A stretch of 33,854 bases of DNA from an uncultured Oscillospiraceae bacterium (GTDB taxonomy: Bacteria; Bacillota; Clostridia; Oscillospirales; Oscillospiraceae): the NCBI GenBank assembly GCA_944387225.1, contig CALXDY010000043.1, positions 1-33,854 on the forward strand, written 5' to 3'. A model generated the notes under the pieces. The model was not told where the DNA came from, made no database searches, and saw nothing but the letters and a program-made list of their open reading frames with translations. This document shows, one piece after another, positions 15,885 to 23,323 of this stretch (positions are counted from its first letter, which is position 1; each line of letters opens with the position of its first letter). A program made the translations under genes and the position numbers.

Positions 15885-17144
15885 CTATTTTGCCTTGCGG
15901 TCGATCCACTCCGGCTTGAATTTGGAGTAGACGATTTTCTGCTCGCTGTAAAGGCCATAATATCCGGACATGGTGTACGATACGGCGCAGCACAGGGCGT
16001 ACAGGGGCAGACCTTGGCCGCCGAACAGCTCGATGGACAGCAGCAGGGAGGAGATGGGGCAGTTGGTGGCCCCGCAGAAGACGGCGGCCATCCCCATGGT
16101 GCCGGACAGGTAGTGGGGCAGTCCCAGCAGCGGCCCGGCCACGGTGCCGAAGGCAGCGCCGGTAAACAGCACGGGGACGATCTCGCCGCCCCGGAATCCG
16201 GCGCCCAGGGTAACGGCGGTAAACAGGATTTTCAGCAGAAAGGCAGCGGGAATGGTCTCTCCTTCCAGCATCCGAAGGATGACCTGGTCCCCGGCGCCGT
16301 TGTAGTCCTGGCTGCCCACCAGATAGGTGAGGGCCAGCAGCAGCCAGCCTCCCGCCATGGCCCGTACCCATGGGACGGGAAACAGCCGTTTATACAGCTT
16401 GGGGGCGGTGTGGGTGGCCTTGCAGAACAGGATGGAAACCAGGGCGCAGAGAACACCCAAAGCCACAGCCTGGAGGGCGGACAGGGGAGACAGCGCGGGA
16501 ACGGCGGAAACGGGATAGGCGGTTTCCTGATGCAGACCGAACAGCCGCGCCAGCTGGAAGGCGGATACCGCCGCCACGCAGCAGGGCACCAGAGCGGCGT
16601 AGTACATCACGCCTACGCTGACCACCTCCATGGAGAACAAAGCGGCGGTGAGGGGGGTGCCGAACAGGGCGGAGAAGGCGGCGGACATTCCGCACATGAC
16701 CATGACCCTGTGTTCCTTGTCGTCCAGGCGGATGGCCCGCCCGATCCAGGCGGCCAGGGAACCTCCCAGCTGCAGGGCGGCGCCCTCCCGTCCGGCGGAG
16801 CCGCCTGCCAGGTGGGTGAGGATGGTGGACAGGAAGATCAGAGGGGCGGTGCGTAATTTCAGCGGTTCCGCCTCACGCACGGCTACCAGCACCAGATTTG
16901 TGCCCCGATCCTGCTCCATACCGCAGATTTTATACAGCCAGACAATGGCCGCCCCTGCCAGAGGCAGGATCCAGATGATCTGGGAATGCTGGAGCCGGAT
17001 CTGGGTCGCCCAGCCGATCCCCTCGTGAAAGGCCACGGCCACCAGTCCCACCAGCAGGCCGATGGCACAGGCGTACAGCACCCATTTCAGAAACCCCACG
17101 CCGTCCATGGCGGCGCAAAGGGCTTTTTCCTTCCACTTTTCCAC
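15885..17144 (-). CDS. CLC-family anion transporter, possibly fluoride-type (CLC-F)
   Basis: A 419-residue membrane protein with about ten or more hydrophobic helices and CLC signatures: GGSAGREGAALQLGG with the gating glutamate at residue 120, and GAGFRGGEIVPVLFTGAAFG near the middle-C terminus. The first anion-binding loop of Cl-/H+ exchangers (GSGIP) is not seen; the equivalent stretch is LKLRTAPLIF with Thr99. From what is known of CLC-F fluoride/proton antiporters, which have Met or Thr here, and from RxAPL...THL-GGSAGREG, this protein may export fluoride. The GTG start follows AAAGGGGGGATCCC. No CBS domains follow the membrane part. The CLC identity is firm; fluoride specificity is an inference. 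Confidence 0.85.
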   Translation of the reverse strand: MEKWKEKALCAAMDGVGFLKWVLYACAIGLLVGLVAVAFHEGIGWATQIRLQHSQIIWILPLAGAAIVWLYKICGMEQDRGTNLVLVAVREAEPLKLRTAPLIFLSTILTHLAGGSAGREGAALQLGGSLAAWIGRAIRLDDKEHRVMVMCGMSAAFSALFGTPLTAALFSMEVVSVGVMYYAALVPCCVAAVSAFQLARLFGLHQETAYPVSAVPALSPLSALQAVALGVLCALVSILFCKATHTAPKLYKRLFPVPWVRAMAGGWLLLALTYLVGSQDYNGAGDQVILRMLEGETIPAAFLLKILFTAVTLGAGFRGGEIVPVLFTGAAFGTVAGPLLGLPHYLSGTMGMAAVFCGATNCPISSLLLSIELFGGQGLPLYALCCAVSYTMSGYYGLYSEQKIVYSKFKPEWIDRKAK

Positions 17145-17177
17145 GGGATCCCCCCTTTTTCTTACATGCTGCCTTTT

Positions 17178-17183
17178 ATTATA
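17178..17183 (-). promoter_or_regulatory. Extended -10 element for the CLC gene
   Basis: On the minus strand TGCTATAAT has a perfect -10 hexamer with TGn extension, about 34 bases before the GTG start; no convincing -35 is seen. The leader would be only about 26 bases, too short to hold a fluoride riboswitch. Confidence 0.6.
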
Positions 17184-17259
17184 GCATAGAATGAACGGAG
17201 AGAGGAGACCATTCCCGATGGATTTTTCTCCTCGGTGAACAAAGGAGGGATGGCTGGGG

Positions 17260-17287
17260 TTGACATCGGGGGCAAAGGATTTACAAT
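17260..17287 (+). promoter_or_regulatory. Promoter for the NAD(P)HX repair gene
   Basis: TTGACA (17260-17265, perfect) and TACAAT (17282-17287) with 16-base spacing, about 33 bases before the ATG at 17320. Confidence 0.75.
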
Positions 17288-17319
17288 GGGGGAAAGAAAG
17301 GAAAACAGGAGGGACGGCC

Positions 17320-18867
17320 ATGAAGGGAGTGGTTCCGGTTTTAACCGGGGAGCAGAGCCGGGAGCTGGATCGCATCGCCATCCAGGAGGAGGGAATCCCC
17401 TCCCTGGGTCTGATGGAGCGGGCGGCGGAGGGCGTGGCCCACGCCGTGGAAGAGCTGCTGGCAAAGGGGGCATCCTCACAGGTGGGGGCGCTGTGCGGCC
17501 CGGGCAACAACGGAGGGGACGGAATCGCCGCCGCCGCCATCCTGCTGGAACGGGGGTACCGGGTGCGGGCTTTTCTGGTGGGCAAACGGGAAAAAATGAC
17601 CCCCGACGCCCGTGCCATGGAGCAGCGGCTGAACCAGGCGGGGGGCAGGCTGGAGGACTTTGAACGGGACAGCCGGGACCAGCGGGCGTGGCTGGAGGGC
17701 TGCGGCTGTCTGGTGGACGCCCTGTTCGGAGTGGGGCTGTCCCGCCCCCTGGCGGGGGATGCTTTGGCTGCGGTGGCCCTGCTCCAAAGCCGGGCGGGCT
17801 GCCCGGTGGTAGCCTGTGACCTGCCCTCCGGCATTCACGCCGACACCGGAAAGGTACTGGGGGCCGCCGTGACCGCACAGGTGACGGTGACCTTTACCAC
17901 CGCCAAGCCCGGGCACTATCTGGAGGAGGGGGCGGAGCACACCGGAGAACTGACGGTGGTGGACATCGGCATCCCCATGTCCTTGCTGAACCGGCTGTGC
18001 GCTCCGGAGGCCCCCTTCCTTTCCCGGGTTATCGGGCCGCTGGGATTGCCCCGCCGCCCCCGGAACAGCCATAAGGGAACCTATGGACGGGTGTTTCTCC
18101 TGGCGGGAAGCCGGGGCTTTACCGGAGCTCCGGTGCTGGCGGCTCAAGGCGCGGTACGCAGCGGCGCCGGACTGGTCTTTCTGGGGGTGCCGGAGGAGAT
18201 TTACCCCATTGTGGCCGTCAAATGTAATTCGCCCATGCCCTTCCCCCTGCCGGAGGAGGATGAGGCGGTTTTAAACCGGGCCATGGGCTGCGATGTGGCT
18301 GTGGTGGGCCCCGGTCTGGGCAGGGGGGAGCGGAGCGACCGGCTGGTTCGCCTGCTGCTGGAGCGGCTGACCTGCCCCGTGGTGCTGGATGCCGATGGCA
18401 TAAACGCCCTGGCCGGGCATATAGATAGCTTGGATCATCGTACCGGTGTGACGGTGCTCACCCCTCATGACGGGGAGTTTGCCCGTCTGACCGGATGCTC
18501 TCTGCCATTGGAAAACCGGTTGAAGCAGGCCAGAGACTTTGCACGGACCCACCGCTGCGTTCTGGTGCTCAAGGGACACCGTACCATTACCGCCGCCCCG
18601 GACGGCCGGGCCTGGATCAACACCACCGGCAATCCGGGTATGTCCAAGGGGGGCAGCGGCGACGTGCTGGCGGGTATTTTGGGCTCCCTGCTGGCTCAGA
18701 AGCCTCTGGCGGGAGCCGGGTGGACGGCGGCGGAGCTGGCTGCCGCCGGGGTGTACCTCCACGGACAGGCGGGGGATCAGGCGGCCCGGATGGTGGGAGA
18801 GTATGGCATGACGCCGGACGATCTGCTGGCCCGGCTTCCGGGTACCATAGAGGGCCAGGTGGAATAA
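17320..18867 (+). CDS. nnrD: Bifunctional NAD(P)H-hydrate epimerase / ADP-dependent NAD(P)H-hydrate dehydratase
   Basis: A 515-residue fused metabolite-repair enzyme. The N-terminal YjeF_N epimerase part has LMERAAEGVA (31-40), CGPGNNGGDGIAAAAIL (59-75) and CDLPSGIHADTG. The C-terminal ribokinase-like dehydratase part has HKGTYGRVFLLAGSRGFTGAP, GPGLGRG and the catalytic NPGMSKGGSGDVLAGILG with Asp448. Together they restore NADH/NADPH from hydrated forms (NADHX/NADPHX), using ADP. The ATG at 17320 follows AGGAGGGACGGCC. Position before a LolA-like lipoprotein and mazF matches the acpS/nnrD-ydcC-alr-mazF neighbourhood of Bacillota. Confidence 0.95.
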   Translation: MKGVVPVLTGEQSRELDRIAIQEEGIPSLGLMERAAEGVAHAVEELLAKGASSQVGALCGPGNNGGDGIAAAAILLERGYRVRAFLVGKREKMTPDARAMEQRLNQAGGRLEDFERDSRDQRAWLEGCGCLVDALFGVGLSRPLAGDALAAVALLQSRAGCPVVACDLPSGIHADTGKVLGAAVTAQVTVTFTTAKPGHYLEEGAEHTGELTVVDIGIPMSLLNRLCAPEAPFLSRVIGPLGLPRRPRNSHKGTYGRVFLLAGSRGFTGAPVLAAQGAVRSGAGLVFLGVPEEIYPIVAVKCNSPMPFPLPEEDEAVLNRAMGCDVAVVGPGLGRGERSDRLVRLLLERLTCPVVLDADGINALAGHIDSLDHRTGVTVLTPHDGEFARLTGCSLPLENRLKQARDFARTHRCVLVLKGHRTITAAPDGRAWINTTGNPGMSKGGSGDVLAGILGSLLAQKPLAGAGWTAAELAAAGVYLHGQAGDQAARMVGEYGMTPDDLLARLPGTIEGQVE

Positions 18868-18888
18868 AACAGGAAAGGGCGGAACCCT

Positions 18889-19476
18889 ATGGGACGTGGA
18901 GCGGGTTTCGTACCAATGATAAGCCTGATCCTGGCTCTGACCGCCTGCGGCGGTCCGAGCGGGGGAGGAACCGCCCGGGAAGCGGCCGGGGCCATTCAAA
19001 GTCAGTACCAGGACATGGAGTCCTTTTCCGCCCAGGTGCAGCTGACGGCGGACTATGGACAGCGGGTCTACACCTTTGACCTGACGGCGGAGGGAGACGG
19101 GGAGGAGACCGTCCTCACCCTTACCCAGCCGGATCTGGTGGCAGGTGTAACGGCCCGGATGGATGGAGAGGACAACGTGCTGGAGTACGACGGCCTGATT
19201 CTGGAGACCGGGCCGCTGGACGAGGAGGGGCTGTCTCCCCTGTCCGCTGTTCCGGTGATGCTGGAGGTGGCGGGAGAGGGCTACATCACCGAGTGCCTTT
19301 GGGCGGAGGAGAATGTACTCCAGGTGCGCCTGGGGGATCCGGAGCGGGTCTCCGGCCAGGGCCGTGAGATCCTGCTCTGGTTTGCGGCGGACACGGGCGC
19401 GCTGACCCAGGGGGAAATCTGGTCGGACGGGGTACGGGTCATTCAATGCGAGTATACAGACTTTACAAAGCAGTAG
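18889..19476 (+). CDS. LolA/YdcC-like lipoprotein
   Basis: A 195-residue predicted lipoprotein with lipobox LTAC (Cys20) after a short hydrophobic stretch. The mature part starts with AREAAGAIQSQYQDMESFSAQVQLTADYGQRVYTFDLTA, shown here in part, an antiparallel-strand pattern like the LolA/LolB-type lipoprotein fold, and ends LFAADTGALTQGEIW-like, read here as FAADTGALTQGEIW, and VIQCEYTDF. In Bacillus subtilis a lipoprotein with such a fold (YdcC) sits just upstream of alr. Function is unknown; a role in handling lipids or envelope stress is possible. The ATG follows AGGAAAGGGCGG. It starts 21 bases after the NnrDE gene and is probably cotranscribed. Confidence 0.72.
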   Translation: MGRGAGFVPMISLILALTACGGPSGGGTAREAAGAIQSQYQDMESFSAQVQLTADYGQRVYTFDLTAEGDGEETVLTLTQPDLVAGVTARMDGEDNVLEYDGLILETGPLDEEGLSPLSAVPVMLEVAGEGYITECLWAEENVLQVRLGDPERVSGQGREILLWFAADTGALTQGEIWSDGVRVIQCEYTDFTKQ

Positions 19477-19656
19477 CGATGGATTTGGAAGTCACGCTGT
19501 CCATATAGCGATGAGCCCCATGGATGGTCCGGCGGGATGGATTTGAATGCTCCCGTGGGGGAGCACCGGCGGCCTGTCCGGAACATAAAATGGGGTGGAG
19601 CGGCGGGCCCGGCGCCTGCTGCGGGAGAGGAGCGGCGGGAAAATTTTTCTGCCGAT

Positions 19657-19675
19657 GGCGGGTATAATCCCCGCC
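19657..19675 (+). promoter_or_regulatory. -10 box inside an inverted repeat, upstream of mazF
   Basis: TATAAT at 19663-19668 is flanked by GGCGGG (19657-19662) and CCCGCC (19670-19675), a 6-bp inverted repeat around the -10. No good -35 is seen. This could be a repressible promoter with an operator over the -10, but it may be chance in a GC-rich stretch. Confidence 0.45.
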
Positions 19676-19691
19676 GCCCCGTGGGAGAATC

Positions 19692-19743
19692 ATAGTGTCA
19701 CGTTACATAAGACCCCCGCGGCCTGGTAACGGATACTATTTTT
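19692..19743 (+). terminator. Terminator-like hairpin in the mazF leader
   Basis: ATAGTGTCACGTTAC (19692-19706) pairs with GTAACGGATACTAT (19726-19739), giving 14 base pairs with one bulged A and one G-U pair, followed by five Ts. It lies between the candidate promoter and the mazF start, so it either ends transcription from the upstream lipoprotein gene or attenuates mazF. Confidence 0.6.
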
Positions 19744-19763
19744 CCAGCGGAGTGTGAGGACAT

Positions 19764-20129
19764 GTGGACAACAATGTGAGAAGAGGCGACATTTATTATG
19801 CCGACCTGAGCCCGGTGGTGGGCAGCGAACAGGGGGGCGTGCGGCCGGTTCTCATTGTGCAGAACGACACGGGGAACCGCCACAGCCCCACGGTGATTGC
19901 CGCCGCCATTACCTCCCAGACGGGGAAGGCCCGTCTGCCCACCCATATTTCCCTGTCCGCCCTCAGCTGCGGGCTTCCCAAGGACTCGGTGATCCTGCTG
20001 GAGCAGATCCGAACCTTGGATAAGCGGCGCCTGCGGGAGCACATGGGAAAGCTGGACGCGAAAATGATGCATGAGGTGGACGGCGCCATAGCCGTCAGTT
20101 TCGGACTTTCCACCCAGGGAATGAGCTGA
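19764..20129 (+). CDS. mazF: MazF/PemK-type endoribonuclease toxin (NdoA-like)
   Basis: A 121-residue MazF. After a few extra residues comes [20 protein letters not shown], then [20 protein letters not shown] and [16 protein letters not shown], including the arginine of VRP and the SQT threonine used for RNA cleavage. Bacillus MazF is a homodimer that cuts RNA at UACAU-type sites. The GTG at 19764 follows GTGAGGACAT; a GTG 12 bases later is an alternative. A partner antitoxin gene (ndoAI/mazE-like ribbon-helix-helix) and alr, which normally lie just upstream in Bacillota, are missing here; the 287 bases before it have no convincing gene. Followed by a strong terminator. Confidence 0.94.
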   Translation: MDNNVRRGDIYYADLSPVVGSEQGGVRPVLIVQNDTGNRHSPTVIAAAITSQTGKARLPTHISLSALSCGLPKDSVILLEQIRTLDKRRLREHMGKLDAKMMHEVDGAIAVSFGLSTQGMS

Positions 20130-20168
20130 AAAAATCCCGGCCGCCCAACAGGGCGGCCGGGATTTTTT
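20129..20168. terminator. Bidirectional terminator between mazF and the SLH gene
   Basis: AAAAAATCCCGGCCGCCC and GGGCGGCCGGGATTTTTT form a perfect 18-bp stem with loop AACA. It overlaps the end of mazF and ends transcripts from both convergent genes. Confidence 0.95.
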
Positions 20169-20182
20169 GGGGGCGGATAGGG

Positions 20183-22045
20183 TCAGTCTTTGGCGATGAT
20201 CACGCGGATCCGTCCGCCGGAGGTCTCTGCCTGGTCGTACCAACCGGTCAGGGTGAGATCCAGCTCCTGCACCCGGTCCAGGGTGGACAGGAGGTAGCTT
20301 CCGTCCTGATACTGATACACGGAGAGATAATCAGACAGGGTGTAGGAATGGCTGCCGGAACGCAGCTGATTGCCCTGAATGGAATCCACCTTCACGGAGG
20401 TCAGGGGCAGGATGGAGTTGGGGGCACTGGGGGAACCCTTCACTACTACGGGGCCGGACTCCACCGGATAGAGGGCGGTGAGGTTGGCGGCCACATAGGG
20501 GGTGCCGGAGAGGGTGTACTGGTAGGTGTAGTAGCTGGACATGGCTCCGGCGGGAGTGGTGGTGCGCTTGGTCAGCACGCCGTACTGGTGCATGTCGCCG
20601 GTGACGTCCTTGAGGATCAGATGGCTGATCTCTCCCTGGCTGTTCATCCGGTAGTAAGCCACGTCGTCCCCGCTGAGGGTCACGCCGGCCAGACGGTCGG
20701 GGTAGACCCGGATGCCGCTGTTTTCGTACACATCCAGGATCTCCACATCAGCGGCCAGAGGCGTGGAGCCGATTTGGCTGCCGTCGGAGGATACCTTGCC
20801 GGACAGGCTGTCACCGGACAGGCGGGACAGGGTGACCTCCCCCTGGGAGGAGACATCCACCTGCACCAGATCGCCGGGATCCAGGTGTTTGTCGGTCCAC
20901 TGGTAGCTGTAGGTATTTCCGTCGGTGGCCAGAAGGGTGACGGTTTCAGCCAGGTAGGTGGAGCCGTAGCCGTCGGGATAAGAGCTCTGGGCGGTCTGGG
21001 TTACCACGCCGCAGCGCAGCTGCTGGGTCTCCTGGGGGGTGGTGACACCGGCTACCCCGTCGTTGCGGCCCAGCAGCAGGGTGACGGTGTCGCCCAGACC
21101 GTAGGAGCCCAGATCGGAGAGCTGGTAGGCGGCCTGGGAGGTTTCAATGGTGTAGGTGCGGCCGGCCACAGTAACAGAGGTGGGGTTGGATGCGGAGGGG
21201 GACAGGGCCTGAATGGCACCGGTCACCCGGCTGGAGTAGACCCACAGGGCCCGCATCTCCGTGTTCCAGTAGATCACGTCTCCCATCTGGATCTGGGTGA
21301 TCCGGGCGGCGGAGCCGTTGCGCTGGACGGAGGCGCCCTCCAGGGAGAAGGGGATGGAGGCCTGCCAGTTGTCCTCCGCCACCACAGGGCCGGACATCTT
21401 GGCGTTGATGAGGGAGACCAGGTCGATCTCGCCGGCGGCATTGAGGCTGTAGCCCAGAGTGGTGAGGTAGGGCTGGCCGGCCTTGCTGTCGGCGGTCATG
21501 AGGTTATAGAACAGGTACATGGCGTCCCGCCGGGTAAGCACATCGCCGCTGGCCTGGGCGGTCAGCCCGGTGTCCAGCTCCAGCTGGTCGTACAGGGCCA
21601 TCTGTCCTGTGGGATAGGCGCCGGAGAAATCGTCGGCGGAATAGCCCAGCAGATTCAGGGCGATGGTGACGCCTTCCGCCAGCGTGATGGTACGGTCAGG
21701 CCGGAAGGTGCCGTCGGTGTAGCCGGAAATCAGCCCGGCCTGGACGCCCGCCTCCACGAAACCGGCGGCCCAGTGGGTGTAGGGCACATCGGAGTAGGGG
21801 GAGGTGGAGGCCTGCCCCACCCGGTCTCCGCCGGGGGAGGCCTTTACCGCCATGGTGACAAATTCCGCCCGGGTCACCTGCTTGGACAGGTTCATGTTTC
21901 CTTGTTCATCTCCCGCCATGATGCCCAGGGCCCGGACGGTCTGGATCACCTGACTCTCGGTGGGGGCGGCGGTCGCGGCGGCGGGGATGGCCGCGGATAC
22001 CGTCAGGATGGCCGCCAGCACGGCGGCGGCAGCGGATCGTTTCAT
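20183..22045 (-). CDS. S-layer homology (SLH) domain exported protein
   Basis: A 620-residue exported protein with a signal peptide (residues 1 to about 27, alanine-rich, ending near ATAAP). Three SLH repeats follow: about 30-68 (LGIMAGDEQGNMNLSKQVTRAEF, in part), 83-135 (SPYSDVPYTHWAAGFVEAG and ISGYTDGTFRPDRTITLAE) and a weaker one to about 183 (DVLTRRDAMYLFYNLM). SLH repeats anchor proteins to pyruvylated cell-wall polymers. The remaining 430 residues look like repeated beta-strand modules with many short SGxx-type strands (for example TSVTVAGRTYTIE and SLSGKVSSDGSQIG) and no catalytic motif I recognise. The gene lies 51 bases after the MacB-like permease, with AGAAGGGAAG before the ATG, so it is probably part of that operon. 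Confidence 0.87.
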   Translation of the reverse strand: MKRSAAAAVLAAILTVSAAIPAAATAAPTESQVIQTVRALGIMAGDEQGNMNLSKQVTRAEFVTMAVKASPGGDRVGQASTSPYSDVPYTHWAAGFVEAGVQAGLISGYTDGTFRPDRTITLAEGVTIALNLLGYSADDFSGAYPTGQMALYDQLELDTGLTAQASGDVLTRRDAMYLFYNLMTADSKAGQPYLTTLGYSLNAAGEIDLVSLINAKMSGPVVAEDNWQASIPFSLEGASVQRNGSAARITQIQMGDVIYWNTEMRALWVYSSRVTGAIQALSPSASNPTSVTVAGRTYTIETSQAAYQLSDLGSYGLGDTVTLLLGRNDGVAGVTTPQETQQLRCGVVTQTAQSSYPDGYGSTYLAETVTLLATDGNTYSYQWTDKHLDPGDLVQVDVSSQGEVTLSRLSGDSLSGKVSSDGSQIGSTPLAADVEILDVYENSGIRVYPDRLAGVTLSGDDVAYYRMNSQGEISHLILKDVTGDMHQYGVLTKRTTTPAGAMSSYYTYQYTLSGTPYVAANLTALYPVESGPVVVKGSPSAPNSILPLTSVKVDSIQGNQLRSGSHSYTLSDYLSVYQYQDGSYLLSTLDRVQELDLTLTGWYDQAETSGGRIRVIIAKD

Positions 22046-22096
22046 AAGAACACTTCCCTTCTCATGCGTCCCCCGGAGGGGGTGTGTGTAACGGTT

Positions 22097-23323
22097 TTAT
22101 TCATAGCGCAGCGCATCAATGGGGTTGAGCTTGGCGGCCTTGTTGGCGGGGAGATAGCCAAACAGCACGCCCACGCCCACGGATACGCCGAAGGCCACGC
22201 TTATGGCGCCCAGGGAGATGACAGCGGTGAACTCCGCGTCTCCGGACATCAGGCTTTCAATCAGCACACCGGCCAGGTTGGCCATCAAAATGCCCAGGAC
22301 GATGCCGATGACGCCGCCGATGGCGGAGGTGGTGGCCGCCTCAATGATGAACTGGCCCCGGATGTCCCGGCGCTTGGCCCCCAGGGATTTTCGGATGCCG
22401 ATTTCCCGGGTGCGCTCCGACACGGACACCAGCATGATGTTCATGATGCCGATGCCGCCCACCAACAGAGAAATACCGGCGATGGCTACCAGCACCACCA
22501 TCATGGTATCCATCATGGTGTTCATCATATCCAGCATTTCCGCCGAGGTAATGACCATATAAGGGGAGGAATCCCCATCGCTGACGCCGTAAATGGTGTC
22601 CAGACGCTTTTCGATGATGCTCCGGGCGGCGGTAGCGGTGTCCTTGCTGGTGCCGCTGAGCATATACATCTGGTAATAGCTGACGGCTCCCGCCACACTG
22701 TTGAGCTTTTCTGCATTGGTATAGGGGATCAGCACGGCGTCGTCCTCCGTCCCTTTCCGGGACTCCGCCGTCTCGGCCAGCACGCCCACCACGGTATAGG
22801 AGTAGCCGTTCAGGCCCAGGGTCTGGCCCAGGGCCGCGCCGCCAAAGTATTCCTGGTTGACATAGGAGCCCACCACGCACACCTTCTGGGAACGGAGCAC
22901 ATCCACATATTGCAGGAACCGGCCCTGATCCAGGGTGAGCGCCCGAATCTCCGCGTAGTCCTCACTGACGCCCAGCAGATTGCTGGGGGTGAAGGTGCCG
23001 TTGGGCGTGCGGACGGAGGAGGCGGAAACCGACACATAGGGACTGACTGCCGACAGGTATTTTGGGTTTTTCTCCACCAGCTGGTACATATCGTCCACCG
23101 TGGCCTCCCGGGAGGAGCCGGCGGAGAACACACTGACCTGGATCAGGTTGGCACCCAGCTTGTCAAACTGGTCGCTCATCAGCTTCTGCATGCCGTCGCC
23201 CAGAGAGATGATGACGATCACGGCGGCCACGCCGATGATGATGCCCAGCATGGTCAGCAGAGCCCGCATTTTACTCACAGCCAGGGATTTGACCGCCAGA
23301 AGGAAGGATTGCTTGACATCCAT
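22097..23323 (-). CDS. MacB-like ABC transporter permease (FtsX family)
   Basis: A 408-residue permease of the MacB/FtsX type: an N-terminal transmembrane helix (about residues 18-40, MRALLTMLGIIIGVAAVIVI), a large extracellular MacB_PCD-like domain (about 45-250), then three helices in the FtsX domain (about 270-400) including LLVGGIGIMNIMLVSVSERTREIGIRKSLGA, read in part, with the family's SERTREIGIRKSLGAKR. Such systems work as mechanotransmitters driving periplasmic or extracellular adaptors rather than as classical pumps. Its start overlaps the ATPase stop by one base (TGATG), so both are translationally coupled. The SLH gene follows. Confidence 0.92.
   Translation of the reverse strand: MDVKQSFLLAVKSLAVSKMRALLTMLGIIIGVAAVIVIISLGDGMQKLMSDQFDKLGANLIQVSVFSAGSSREATVDDMYQLVEKNPKYLSAVSPYVSVSASSVRTPNGTFTPSNLLGVSEDYAEIRALTLDQGRFLQYVDVLRSQKVCVVGSYVNQEYFGGAALGQTLGLNGYSYTVVGVLAETAESRKGTEDDAVLIPYTNAEKLNSVAGAVSYYQMYMLSGTSKDTATAARSIIEKRLDTIYGVSDGDSSPYMVITSAEMLDMMNTMMDTMMVVLVAIAGISLLVGGIGIMNIMLVSVSERTREIGIRKSLGAKRRDIRGQFIIEAATTSAIGGVIGIVLGILMANLAGVLIESLMSGDAEFTAVISLGAISVAFGVSVGVGVLFGYLPANKAAKLNPIDALRYE

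Noticed and set aside
17145..17319. Fluoride riboswitch between the CLC gene and the divergent NAD(P)HX gene
   Set aside because: No typical GATG-containing pseudoknot pattern was found in either orientation, and the predicted CLC leader is too short.
19463..19693. 76-codon minus-strand frame upstream of mazF
   Set aside because: Proline/arginine-rich, no family resemblance, overlaps the lipoprotein gene end antisense; looks like a GC-rich chance frame.
19537..19695. 52-codon plus-strand frame between the lipoprotein gene and mazF, a possible antitoxin
   Set aside because: It has no proper ribosome binding site, its composition (many G, P, R) is unlike a ribbon-helix-helix antitoxin, and it runs through the TATAAT/inverted-repeat element.
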